Source: Alginatibacterium sediminis
GTDB taxonomy: Bacteria > Pseudomonadota > Gammaproteobacteria > Enterobacterales > Celerinatantimonadaceae
NCBI RefSeq assembly: GCF_003610775.1
Contig: NZ_RAQO01000009.1
Location: 186,001 to 250,000 of the forward strand
DNA: 64,000 nt
Direction: 5' to 3'
This document shows, piece after piece, positions 56,196 to 64,000 of the stretch (positions are counted from its first letter, which is position 1; every line of letters starts with the position of its first letter). The translations under genes were made by a program, and so were the position numbers. The notes under the pieces are model-generated. The model saw nothing but the letters and a program-made list of their open reading frames with translations, had not been told where the DNA came from and made no database searches.

Positions 56196-58229
56196 ATGTC
56201 TGTCGAAAATATTCGAAACATCGCATTTACTGGGCCAAGTGGCGGCGGTAAAACTAGTTTAGTAGAACGACTATTATTTGAAAGCAATAATATAGACCTG
56301 CTTGGAGATCTAAGTCGTGGAACCACTGTAACTGACTTTGACTCGCTTTCAATTGCCTATCAACACTCGGTGGAAGCCACGCCTGTCAATCTTGATTGGC
56401 AAGGAAAATCTCTGCATATTATTGATACTCCCGGTAATAATGAACTATTAGGACGTAGCTTCAGTGTTTTGCCAGCGGTAGAAACCGTGGCCTTAATTAT
56501 AGATCCTGACCAAGGATTTAATCATGTTTGCCAGCAAATTGTCGATCAAGCAAAGGCGCAAAATAAATGTCTAATGCTCATCATCAACAAGTTGGATGCC
56601 AAGCCCAAACAACTTGAGAGCCTTGTTGTAAGCATTCGCGAAAAGTTGGGCCAGCAATGTTTGGAAATGAATTTACCGAGCGCAGATGGCGAGCAAGTTG
56701 TGGATTGTTTTTTTGAAGTCGATGATGAAAAAACAGCGATGTATTCCAGCGTTGAAATCGCACATCAGAACATAGTTGAACAAGTGATTGAATCCGATGA
56801 GGCACTGCTGGAAAGCTATTTGGAGCAACAGCAAAGCTTAAATCCAGCTCAGCTGCATGAGGCATTTGAAAAAGTGCTATGCCAAGGTGACCTGGTGCCT
56901 ATTTGTTTTTGCAGTGCCAAAAATGGTCTCGGTAGTCAGCTTTTGCTGCGCATACTATCCGAGCAAATGCCAAGTCCTGCTGAAGCCAATCTGCCCCAAT
57001 TTGTAGACCACAATGACCAAGCAATAGCGCTTGATATTGATGACAAATCGCATCTAATCGCACATGTATTCAAAATAAGTGTAGACCCCTACCTAGGTAA
57101 GCTTGCGTTTGTACGAGTTTTCCAAGGCGAACTTAAACCTGAAACGCAATATTTTGTGGGGCAAGACAAAAAACAATATAAAGCAGGGCATTTATGGCAA
57201 ATGCAGGGAAAAACTCGCAAAGAGATTAGCCAGGCCAATGTTGGCGATATATGTGTGTTGGCCAAAGCGGATATCCTTGGTTTTGATAGTGTGTTACATG
57301 ATAGCCATGAGCAAGATGGTTATCACCTTAGCAGCCTGAAATTACCAGCCCCAATGCTAAGTCTTGCTTTAGCTGCCAGCAATAGAGGGGCTGAGCAAAA
57401 ACTAAGTGATGGACTTAAGAAAGTTGTGAACGAAGATCCCAGCCTGCGCCTAGAGCATCGTTTACGTAGCAACGAAACGATCTTGTCGGGTGTTGGTGAA
57501 TTTCATCTTAAGCTTGCACTGCAGAAGCTGCGCGAACAGTACAAAATCGAACTTAATACCGCATTGCCATCAATTGAGTATAGCGAAACAATAATCGCAG
57601 AATCTTCGGCTAGGTATCGGCATAAAAAACAAAGTGGAGGTGCAGGACAATTCGCTGAAGTGGAGTTAAAAATTCGTCCTCTTGAACGCGGAAAGGGGCT
57701 AGTGTTTATAAACACGGTTGTGGGGGGCGCAGTGCCTGCCAGCTTCATTCCAGCGGTTGAAAAAGGAGTCAGAAATGCGGCTGAATTAGGGGTGATAGCT
57801 GGATACCCAATTCAAGACCTCGAAGTTGAGCTTTGCGATGGTAAGTTCCACAGTGTTGATTCTAAAGAAATTGCTTTCGTTAGCGCTGGGCGAAAAGCCT
57901 TAGTGCAAGCTGCCCTAGATGCGGGGGTTGTGGTATTGGAACCTATCGTTGATTTACTACTGGAAGTTCCCAATGCTCAGATCGGTGACGTGAGCGGGGA
58001 TATTAATGCTCGGAGAGGTATGGTGACTCAAAGTTTAAATGATGGCGCTCAAATCAGCACTATCATGGCAAAAGTGCCGCTGAGTGAAATGGAGGGCTAT
58101 ACCCAGCAGTTAAAAGCATTAACCCACGGTGAAGGACAATATCAAATGTCGTTTAGTCATCGAGAACCGGTACCGGGTAAGTTGCAGTCTGTCTTGGTCA
58201 AACAATATAAGACCCAAGCCAAAGCTTAG
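56196..58229 (+). CDS. elongation factor G-like GTPase paralogue (EF-G2 type)
   Basis: Translational-GTPase paralogue of 677 residues, with all five EF-G domains recognisable. G1 is FTGPSGGGKTSLVERLL instead of the usual AHVDAGKTT form; switch I keeps RGTTVTDFD; G3 is IIDTPGNNELLG, where the catalytic His of DTPGH is Asn; G4 is NKLD; G5 CSAKNG. Domain II shows KISVDPYLGKLAFVRVFQG, and domain IV RHKKQSGGAGQFAEVELKIRP and GKFHSVDSKEIAF at its tip. True fusA is normally encoded beside rpsL and rpsG, so this is a second copy with changed GTPase chemistry. Its function (ribosome recycling, stress or other) is unknown. AAGGAG precedes the ATG. Confidence 0.87.
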   Translation: MSVENIRNIAFTGPSGGGKTSLVERLLFESNNIDLLGDLSRGTTVTDFDSLSIAYQHSVEATPVNLDWQGKSLHIIDTPGNNELLGRSFSVLPAVETVALIIDPDQGFNHVCQQIVDQAKAQNKCLMLIINKLDAKPKQLESLVVSIREKLGQQCLEMNLPSADGEQVVDCFFEVDDEKTAMYSSVEIAHQNIVEQVIESDEALLESYLEQQQSLNPAQLHEAFEKVLCQGDLVPICFCSAKNGLGSQLLLRILSEQMPSPAEANLPQFVDHNDQAIALDIDDKSHLIAHVFKISVDPYLGKLAFVRVFQGELKPETQYFVGQDKKQYKAGHLWQMQGKTRKEISQANVGDICVLAKADILGFDSVLHDSHEQDGYHLSSLKLPAPMLSLALAASNRGAEQKLSDGLKKVVNEDPSLRLEHRLRSNETILSGVGEFHLKLALQKLREQYKIELNTALPSIEYSETIIAESSARYRHKKQSGGAGQFAEVELKIRPLERGKGLVFINTVVGGAVPASFIPAVEKGVRNAAELGVIAGYPIQDLEVELCDGKFHSVDSKEIAFVSAGRKALVQAALDAGVVVLEPIVDLLLEVPNAQIGDVSGDINARRGMVTQSLNDGAQISTIMAKVPLSEMEGYTQQLKALTHGEGQYQMSFSHREPVPGKLQSVLVKQYKTQAKA

Positions 58230-58245
58230 AGAAAGAAGTTGAGCT

Positions 58246-58271
58246 TTCCCTATCCAACATATGATAGGGAA
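58246..58271. terminator. hairpin between convergent EF-G-like and yheS genes
   Basis: TTCCCTATC (58246-58254) pairs exactly with GATAGGGAA (58263-58271) around an 8-base loop. No T-tract follows on either strand, but the position between convergent stops suggests a shared 3' end. Confidence 0.5.
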
Positions 58272-58280
58272 GGCCACCGC

Positions 58281-60191
58281 TTACTGTTGTTGGGCATCAA
58301 ATTCGCTTTGTAAAATTTCTAAGCTTTCTTCTGCTTCCATCCACAACATTTCCGCTTCTTCAAGCGCTTGTTTGAGCTCAATTTGTTTGGCCAAATAAGC
58401 TTGTAATTTAGCCTTGTTCTGCGCTTCATATAGGCTCATGTCACCAAGAATATCAACCAATTTTGCGAGTTCATCGGTGGCTTTATTTACAGATTTCTCG
58501 GCTTGGCTTCGCTGCGCTCGAATGGGCTTAGTTTGCTGGCGAAACTCAGCTTCTAAACGTTTTAGATGCTTACGGTCGACGCTCTTTTTTGGCTCTGTAG
58601 TATCAGAGTTGATCGCCGGTTTGTTGTTTTGAGATAGCCAACGTTGGTAGTCGAGTAGGTCACCATCGAAACTTTGAACTTGCTGGTTATCAACCAAGTA
58701 GAACTCATCACAAGTACTTTGTAATAGTGAACGGTCGTGCGAAACAATTACCATGGCTCCACTAAAGTTTTGCAGTGCAAAGGTTAAGGCATGGCGCATA
58801 TCAAGATCTAAGTGGTTGGTTGGTTCATCCATAAGCAATAGATTAGGACGTTGCCAAACGACCAAAGCTAGCACAAGGCGAGCTTTTTCGCCGCCACTAA
58901 AGGGCGCTACGATTTGTAGCGCTTTATCACCATGAAAACCAAAGCTGCCTAAGTAATTGCGCAATGTAGCTTCGGTTTCATCGGGGGCTAGGCGATACAA
59001 GTGGTCCATAGGACTGTCTTGCGGTCGCAGAGTTTCCAATTGGTGCTGGGCAAAATAGCCAACTTTTGCATGTTTGTTGACCTCTAGCTCACCAGCCTGA
59101 GGTACTAGTTCACCGGCCAATAGTTTAATAAAAGTCGATTTACCAGCGCCATTACGACCTAATAAACCGATACGACTACCGGGTACTAGGTTGAATTTAA
59201 TTTGGTCCAGAATCACTTTGTCATCATATCCGAGGCGCAAATATTCCATTTGAACCAAGGGTAGAGGCAATGCTTCAGGCTCACGAAATGAAAAAGAGAA
59301 CTCAGAATCGGCGTGAGCTTCATTAATAATTGTCATTTTCTCGAGAGATTTTAAACGACTCTGTGCCTGTTTAGCTTTACTGGCTTTATAGCGAAAGCGG
59401 TCAACAAAACTCTGCATATGCTTGCGTTCGCGCACTTGTTTCTCATGCAAGGCTTGCTGCTGGGCCATTTTCTCGGCGCGCATTTTTTCAAAATCGCTGT
59501 AGGTACCGGTGTAGGTATTTAGCCTTAACTGGTCAACGTGTACAATTCGAGTGACAATATTATCGAGAAACTCACGGTCGTGAGAAATGAGTATCAAAGT
59601 ACCTTCGTAGCGGCGTAACCACTGTTCCAACCATACAACCGTATCTAAATCTAAGTGGTTAGTTGGTTCATCAAGTAGCAGTAAGTCTGAACGACAAAGT
59701 AGTGCTTGAGCAAGGTTGAGTCGCATGCGCCAACCACCAGAGAAATCAGTGACGGGGTAGGCTTGACTGACTTGTGCAAAGCCAAGGCCACTGAGCAATT
59801 CGCCAGCTCGTGATTCAATGCTATACGCTTGTATGGTATCAAGCTCTCCATGTAAGCGCGCAATTTGTTCACCGTCATCGGCTAACTCTGCTTTATTTAG
59901 TTTGGCTTGCAGCTGCCGATACTGACGATCACCATCAATGACATAATCAAGAGCCGATTGAGAACTAGCTGGTGTTTCTTGGGCTACGCTGGCTATTTCC
60001 CAAGTACTTGGCCAAGATAATTCGCCTGCATCAACTTGCAGTTGAGACCGAAGTAAAGCAAAAAGAGATGACTTACCACAGCCATTGCGCCCGACTAAAC
60101 CTACTTTTTGTCCAGGGTGAATGCTGAGGTCGCTGCTTTCGAAGAGTACTTTTGTACCGCGTTGTAGGCCGATTTGTTGAGCTCGGATCAT
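58281..60191 (-). CDS. yheS: ABC-F family ATPase YheS
   Basis: Soluble protein of 636 residues (E. coli YheS 637) with two ABC ATPase cassettes and no membrane part. First cassette: Walker A VGLVGRNGCGKSSL, signature DFSGGWRMRLNLAQAL, Walker B LLLLDEPTNHLDLDTV. The linker (about 240-310; RFRYKASKAKQAQSRLK) is the ABC-F interdomain arm. Second cassette: GLLGRNGAGKSTFIKLLAGE, PFSGGEKARLVLAL, LLLMDEPTNHLDLD. The C-terminal 100 residues form a charged coiled coil. ABC-F proteins act on the ribosome E site; YheS is implicated in translation problems such as stalling. It is divergent from yheV. Confidence 0.95.
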   Translation of the reverse strand: MIRAQQIGLQRGTKVLFESSDLSIHPGQKVGLVGRNGCGKSSLFALLRSQLQVDAGELSWPSTWEIASVAQETPASSQSALDYVIDGDRQYRQLQAKLNKAELADDGEQIARLHGELDTIQAYSIESRAGELLSGLGFAQVSQAYPVTDFSGGWRMRLNLAQALLCRSDLLLLDEPTNHLDLDTVVWLEQWLRRYEGTLILISHDREFLDNIVTRIVHVDQLRLNTYTGTYSDFEKMRAEKMAQQQALHEKQVRERKHMQSFVDRFRYKASKAKQAQSRLKSLEKMTIINEAHADSEFSFSFREPEALPLPLVQMEYLRLGYDDKVILDQIKFNLVPGSRIGLLGRNGAGKSTFIKLLAGELVPQAGELEVNKHAKVGYFAQHQLETLRPQDSPMDHLYRLAPDETEATLRNYLGSFGFHGDKALQIVAPFSGGEKARLVLALVVWQRPNLLLMDEPTNHLDLDMRHALTFALQNFSGAMVIVSHDRSLLQSTCDEFYLVDNQQVQSFDGDLLDYQRWLSQNNKPAINSDTTEPKKSVDRKHLKRLEAEFRQQTKPIRAQRSQAEKSVNKATDELAKLVDILGDMSLYEAQNKAKLQAYLAKQIELKQALEEAEMLWMEAEESLEILQSEFDAQQQ

Positions 60192-60285
60192 AGTGGACTG
60201 CTTTGCCTGTAACCAATGAATTGCGCTTATGCGGCGCAGAGCATACCATTTGTCGATGTACTACCATAGTCAAGGACGCCAACAG

Positions 60286-60480
60286 ATGGTGAAAAAACGT
60301 TTTATAGCGGGTGCAGTTTGCCCAAGTTGCTCGGCAAGTGACACGCTGATGCTAATAATTGAGTCTAAAGGATCAGAGACAGTTGAATGTGTCGAATGTG
60401 GTTATGAGGCAAGTGAACCTGAATCTAAACCAGCTGCGCCAGAACTAGACGAAGGCATGATCGGTTTGTTTAAACCATAA
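60286..60480 (+). CDS. yheV: YheV-like zinc-ribbon protein
   Basis: Small protein of 64 residues with two Cys pairs (CPSC near residue 11 and CVEC near residue 36), a probable zinc ribbon, and an acidic C-terminus ending GLFKP. It resembles E. coli YheV (DUF2387). The ATG at 60286 has AAGGA upstream; an in-frame start at 60229 would add 19 basic residues and is rejected. In E. coli yheV also lies in the slyD-kefB-yheS neighbourhood, which supports the call. Function unknown. Confidence 0.85.
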   Translation: MVKKRFIAGAVCPSCSASDTLMLIIESKGSETVECVECGYEASEPESKPAAPELDEGMIGLFKP

Positions 60481-60505
60481 TGAAATCAATGCGCGCCTTC
60501 GCTTT

Positions 60506-60721
60506 CTAATAATGTGGCGGTGGCATTTCTTCTTTTTCACTAGCCAGTTGATGGCTGGGCACGGTTTGTAGCTTTTCAGTTAACAAACGTAATAATTCTT
60601 GCTGGTGCGTAAGTTGCAACTGTTGTTGGGTTAAGGCTTGGTTCAAGGACTCAATCGTGTCGTCTTGAAACGCAAGTTGCATCTCTAGGGTATTGATTCG
60701 TTCTTCTAATTGTTCGGACAT
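60506..60721 (-). CDS. slyX: SlyX family protein
   Basis: Small coiled-coil protein of 71 residues. The whole chain fits SlyX: ERINTLEMQLAFQDDTIESL, LLRLLTEKLQ and the ending EEMPPPHY, as in E. coli SlyX. It starts 9 bases after the WD40 gene stop with no strong ribosome-binding site, so it is probably translationally coupled. Function is not established; the gene usually lies near fkpA and slyD, as here. Confidence 0.93.
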   Translation of the reverse strand: MSEQLEERINTLEMQLAFQDDTIESLNQALTQQQLQLTHQQELLRLLTEKLQTVPSHQLASEKEEMPPPHY

Positions 60722-60730
60722 GTAAGCAAC

Positions 60731-61726
60731 TTATTGGGAAATGGGCCAGTATTCTACCAAACCGCTAGAGCTCGCGCTGATAATTTGTGTACCATCAACA
60801 GCGGCTGCTGAATACACCACTGCTGATTCAGGCCGAGTTTTGCGTTTGGGACTCACCATGTATTGGGCTAATTGTTTACCATCGCTGACTCGCCACAAAC
60901 CAACTTTACGAGCGGCGCTGCCGGTGACTAACCACTGTTGATCAGCACTGAACTGGACACTGGTAAATAGCGTTTGACGCGCTATCAAGTTTAGTTCGCT
61001 GACTAGTTCTCCAGAAGGTATTGACCATATACGGGCTTGCTTGCCGCTATCAGCGGTAAATGCATATTGACCACTGTCATCTAAAGCCACCATTGAAACC
61101 CGGCTTGATTGCGGAAAACGTAAAATGATTTGAGCGCTTTGAGTATCCCAAAGCAAGGCTTGATAATCGTTACCACCAGTAAGCGCATAGCGACCATTGG
61201 GCGAGAGCGCCACACTATTAATTTTTTCACTATGCCCCAAAAACTCTAAGCGGCGTCCAGTATCTAAGTCTAAGTGCAAGACTTTGCCGTTAACCAAACC
61301 GATTAATACATAACGGGCATTGCTTGAAATTGCAATATCGCGAATATTAGATTCTGCGATACTCCAATAGCCTTGCGCTTGGCCATCGGTAAGACTCCAG
61401 ATAGCGAAGTCTTGCCGACTAGCGGTGACCACATATTCATTATCAGCGGCAATCCGAGTAATAAAAACATGGTTATCGTTTTGCTGTTTCCAAAGGTAGA
61501 TTTCTTGCTGTTTGAATAAATCCCAGACACTGATGCTTCCAGAACTATCAGACATGACTGAGTAGTGCCCATCGCTAGAGACGCTTGCAGCGTAGGAAGA
61601 AACCTGTGCTTGTTGGATAGATTGGGTGCTTTTACTATCACCGCCACAGCCGCTCAGAGGGGCAATGGACGCAATGATAAAAAGCTTTAACACTGTATAG
61701 AAGTGTAAATTAAGTCTATGTTTCAC
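60731..61726 (-). CDS. WD40-repeat lipoprotein
   Basis: Exported lipoprotein of 331 residues. A signal peptide ends in the lipobox LSGC (Cys near residue 27), followed by GGDSKS. The rest is about seven WD40-like blades, for example DSSGSISVWDLFKQQEI, EKINSVALSPNGRYALTGG, DYQALLWDTQSAQII and GKQARIWSIPSGELV, a beta-propeller fold for protein contacts. Start is GTG at 61726 with AGGTGA upstream. It is probably co-transcribed with slyX and divergent from fkpA. No enzymatic residues are evident; the partner is unknown. Confidence 0.87.
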   Translation of the reverse strand: MKHRLNLHFYTVLKLFIIASIAPLSGCGGDSKSTQSIQQAQVSSYAASVSSDGHYSVMSDSSGSISVWDLFKQQEIYLWKQQNDNHVFITRIAADNEYVVTASRQDFAIWSLTDGQAQGYWSIAESNIRDIAISSNARYVLIGLVNGKVLHLDLDTGRRLEFLGHSEKINSVALSPNGRYALTGGNDYQALLWDTQSAQIILRFPQSSRVSMVALDDSGQYAFTADSGKQARIWSIPSGELVSELNLIARQTLFTSVQFSADQQWLVTGSAARKVGLWRVSDGKQLAQYMVSPKRKTRPESAVVYSAAAVDGTQIISASSSGLVEYWPISQ

Positions 61727-61749
61727 TAATTCACCTAGGTAAGACTATG

Positions 61750-61778
61750 TTTCTGCCCATAATTAACGTTAGTATAAG
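61750..61778 (+). promoter_or_regulatory. possible fkpA promoter
   Basis: TATAAG (61773-61778) is a good -10; the TTTCTG 17 bases upstream is a poor -35. Placement 72 bases before the fkpA ATG is reasonable. Weak call. Confidence 0.3.
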
Positions 61779-61850
61779 CCTTTCGCGGGTTAAGCAGTGC
61801 AACTATTTTGATGCCCTTACCCAGTGCGTATCACAACGGAGTACTCATTA

Positions 61851-62597
61851 ATGATAAACAAATTTACTCGTTCAGCGCTTAGTGCTGCAGTTTTGAGCGT
61901 AACGCTTAGCGCAATGCCTGTTCTAGCGGACCAATCACTTGAAGGTGCGACTGAAAGCCAAACTCAAGGCTATGCTATCGGCGCATCAGTTGCGACTTAC
62001 ATTGCACAAACGATTGAGCAACAAGCTGAATTGGGTCTTGAGCTCGATCGTGAATTTGTCCTACAAGGTATGTCTGATGCTTTAAGTGGCGACACTAAAA
62101 TGTCACAGGAAGAAATCCAAGCCCAGCTAACGGCTTTGGACGCAAAACTTAATACTTTGATGGAAGCAAAAAGTGCCGAACAAGCAGCTTTGGCTGTTGA
62201 AGAAGGCAAAGCCTTTTTAGCTGAAAATGCGTCTAAAGACGGCATTACGGTAACCGAGTCAGGCTTACAGTATAAAGTTGAGCAAGCTGGTGAAGGTGAC
62301 AAACCTAGCGCCGAAGATACAGTAACGGTTCACTACGAAGGTAAACTTCTTGACGGGACTGTGTTTGATAGTTCGATAGAGCGAGGCGAACCGGTTTCAT
62401 TCCCGCTTAATCGCGTTATTCCAGGTTGGACCGAGGGTGTGCAATTGATGTCACCTGGTGCAAAATATACTTTCTTCATTCCATCAGAGCTTGCCTACGG
62501 TGAAGCTGGAGCGGGTCAAAGTATTCCTCCTCACGCAACTTTAACTTTTAGCGTGGAACTAATCTCTATAGAAAAAGCAGAGGTGGTAGTGAAATAG
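61851..62597 (+). CDS. fkpA: periplasmic FKBP-type peptidyl-prolyl isomerase FkpA
   Basis: Periplasmic folding factor of 248 residues. ATG at 61851 (GGAG upstream) gives a signal peptide ending SAMPVLA. The N-terminal dimerisation helices cover about residues 25-130 ([18 protein letters not shown]). The FKBP domain follows: [55 protein letters not shown], with catalytic-site aromatic residues in place. It isomerises proline bonds and acts as a chaperone for outer-membrane and secreted proteins. Its position near slyX matches other Gammaproteobacteria. Confidence 0.95.
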   Translation: MINKFTRSALSAAVLSVTLSAMPVLADQSLEGATESQTQGYAIGASVATYIAQTIEQQAELGLELDREFVLQGMSDALSGDTKMSQEEIQAQLTALDAKLNTLMEAKSAEQAALAVEEGKAFLAENASKDGITVTESGLQYKVEQAGEGDKPSAEDTVTVHYEGKLLDGTVFDSSIERGEPVSFPLNRVIPGWTEGVQLMSPGAKYTFFIPSELAYGEAGAGQSIPPHATLTFSVELISIEKAEVVVK

Positions 62598-62611
62598 TCA
62601 CTGCCTCATGC

Positions 62612-62640
62612 AAAAAAAAACCGGCATTAGCCGGTTTTTT
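62612..62640. terminator. bidirectional terminator between fkpA and rsd
   Basis: ACCGGC and GCCGGT flank the loop ATTA, preceded by nine A and followed by six to seven T, so both convergent genes can use it. Confidence 0.92.
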
Positions 62641-62656
62641 TATGTCTTGAAGATAA

Positions 62657-63115
62657 CTATTGAGCTTGGTGCAGGTGTTCGAGCATTCGGTCTTCAATGG
62701 CAAAGCGCGATTCAAAGGCTTCACCGAGTTGGCTGAGCTGAAGATCAAAGGACTTTAGTTCTATGTCGTCTTGGGTACTGGCGAAGTGGTCGTTAAAATT
62801 GAGTACCGCATCAGTGGAGTCTCGCAATAGCGGCAGCAAGCGCTGGGCTTGTTGTTGCTTTTCCTGGTCGCCACAATTTGAAATCACTTGCTCATATATT
62901 TCAAAGTGACCCGTAGAAACATAATCGACAAGCTGTTCGCAAAATTGAGTTATCTGTGACTGTTCGGGAAGGCTATTATCTTTTCGTTCAAAAGGGGGAA
63001 GCCCTGCTAGTTGGCAATAATTCACTAACAAGCTTTTTCGATTGTCTAGCCATTGGTCGATTAGGCCACTAACGCCACCCCAGCGTTGTTTGGCTGTTTC
63101 TACTCGGGTTAACAT
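62657..63115 (-). CDS. rsd: regulator of sigma D (Rsd/AlgQ family)
   Basis: Cytoplasmic protein of 152 residues, all helical. VSGLIDQWLDNRKSLLVNYC near the start, FCEQLVDYVSTGHFEIYEQV in the middle and LSQLGEAFESRFAIEDRML near the end align with E. coli Rsd. Rsd binds the housekeeping sigma factor RpoD and favours alternative sigma factors in stationary phase. AGGGA precedes the ATG. It is divergent from nudC, the same neighbour as in E. coli. Confidence 0.92.
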   Translation of the reverse strand: MLTRVETAKQRWGGVSGLIDQWLDNRKSLLVNYCQLAGLPPFERKDNSLPEQSQITQFCEQLVDYVSTGHFEIYEQVISNCGDQEKQQQAQRLLPLLRDSTDAVLNFNDHFASTQDDIELKSFDLQLSQLGEAFESRFAIEDRMLEHLHQAQ

Positions 63116-63258
63116 AGCTTGTCCCTGATTTAACGTTCATCTTATATTATAACTAAAGAAATCTGGGGCTTCAGTCAAGAGAAACCGTGCCTAGAGACTT
63201 GGTTTTGAGTTCCAAAGCGACTAATTTGGAGTTCTTATATGATAAAAAGGAAATATTT

Positions 63259-64000
63259 TTGATCATCGATAATATGACCGCTCGTGATGGCTGGTGGTTT
63301 TTCACCTGTGGCAACCAAATATTGCTGATTCCGCAAGGCCATTGTATTCCGCATGGCCAATGGAACGATTTAGCGCTTAATAGGGACATCAGCGAGCCTT
63401 GTGAACGATTCGCTGTCTACCAGTCGGAACCTTGTTATCGCGTTGAACTTACCGAATGTTTTGATTTAGGTTTTGGACAATGGTTTGAACTGCGCGAAAC
63501 GATGAGTCAACTTAACGCTGCGTTATTTGATTTAGCTGGAAAAGCTATTCAATTTGCATTGTTCTTGGATACCCATCGTTTTTGTGGTCGTTGCAGTAAA
63601 CCCTTCGAGCGCGTGCATTGGGAACTGGCTTTGCAATGTGAAGCGTGTGGATTTCGGGCCTACCCACGCGTGTCGCCCAGTATTATTGTGTTAGTGCGCA
63701 AAGGTAAGCAGATTCTATTAGCTAATCATCGTCGTCATCAACAAGACCCTCCCATGTTTACCACGCTGGCTGGTTTTATTGAAGCGGGTGAGACGGCTGA
63801 ACAAGCCGTGGTTAGAGAAGTTTACGAAGAGTCGGGAATTAAGGTCAATAATCTAAACTACTTTGACAGCCAGCCTTGGGCTTTTCCCCATTCGTTGATG
63901 TTGGGCTATTTTGCCGACTATGAAAGCGGGCATATTCGATTACAAAAAAGGGAATTGAGTGCCGCGCATTGGTTTGACGTTGACAACTTACCATTATTGC
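63259..64000 (+). CDS. nudC: NADH pyrophosphatase NudC (3' end cut off)
   Basis: Nudix hydrolase of NADH and related dinucleotides, known for removing NAD caps from RNA. About 247 residues are in the window and the end is missing. The zinc-ribbon Cys lie in FCGRCSKPF and LQCEACGF; the Nudix box is GFIEAGETAEQAVVREVYEESGI in two overlapping parts, and the NudC-specific SQPWAFPHSLMLGY follows. The start is taken as TTG 63259, which has AAAAGGAAA at ideal distance and gives an N-terminus like E. coli NudC before GWW; the ATG at 63274 has no such site. RDGWWFF marks the usual N-terminal domain. Confidence 0.92.
   Translation, partial: MIIDNMTARDGWWFFTCGNQILLIPQGHCIPHGQWNDLALNRDISEPCERFAVYQSEPCYRVELTECFDLGFGQWFELRETMSQLNAALFDLAGKAIQFALFLDTHRFCGRCSKPFERVHWELALQCEACGFRAYPRVSPSIIVLVRKGKQILLANHRRHQQDPPMFTTLAGFIEAGETAEQAVVREVYEESGIKVNNLNYFDSQPWAFPHSLMLGYFADYESGHIRLQKRELSAAHWFDVDNLPLL

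Overview
The window is a chromosomal segment of a gammaproteobacterium, probably marine. This rests on close family resemblance of the housekeeping genes (spc and alpha ribosomal operons, metA, metH, mgtE, yheS, slyX, fkpA, rsd, nudC) and on gene order such as yheS-yheV-slyX-fkpA and divergent rsd/nudC. Genus cannot be fixed from sequence alone; an Alteromonadales- or Kangiella-like lineage is an inference. No rRNA, tRNA, CRISPR array or insertion sequence was seen.

Region 1 (1-34.1 kb) is a large exopolysaccharide locus of the exosortase (XrtA/EpsH) type. Its left part is a plus-strand run: WbpP-type UDP-N-acetylhexosamine epimerase (cut by the window edge), GT4 and GT2 glycosyltransferases, an unfamiliar histidine-rich membrane-anchored protein, a NodB-type deacetylase, another GT2, a pyruvyltransferase and a sulfotransferase. 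The middle (8.2-24.7 kb) switches strand repeatedly: GT25, a QueC-like PP-loop enzyme, GT61, Wzx flippase, a secreted beta-helix protein, a Wzy/ligase protein, three GT4 enzymes, AlgD-type GDP-mannose dehydrogenase, an acetyltransferase, exosortase fused to EpsI, and the initiating sugar transferase. The right part (25.0-34.1 kb) is one plus-strand operon: export lipoprotein, Wzz, tyrosine autokinase, outer-membrane protein, AAA ATPase, and the PrsK/PrsR two-component system. The predicted product is an acidic polymer that could carry uronate, sulfate and pyruvate.

Region 2 (34.3-42.9 kb) is the spc plus alpha ribosomal operon, rplN to rplQ with secY and rpoA, ending in a strong terminator. 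The S10 operon that normally precedes rplN is not in the window, so the polysaccharide locus lies where it would be expected. A near-consensus -10 box with a GC-rich discriminator, a 9-bp leader hairpin, and a structured leader before rpsM are visible.

Region 3 (43.1-64 kb) is housekeeping: an HD-GYP protein, a metA-metH pair with a compact regulatory region (perfect palindrome, promoter, three tandem MetJ-like boxes), a DUF3622-like protein, an RND efflux pair, MgtE, an EF-G paralogue with a changed G3 motif, ABC-F ATPase YheS, YheV, SlyX with a WD40-like lipoprotein, FkpA, Rsd, and NudC cut by the right edge.

The points most worth a second look are the insertion of the polysaccharide locus next to the spc operon, the QueC-like enzyme and the unknown 392-residue protein inside that locus, the out-of-frame overlap between the kinase Tyr-rich tail and the next gene, the altered EF-G paralogue, and the metA control region.
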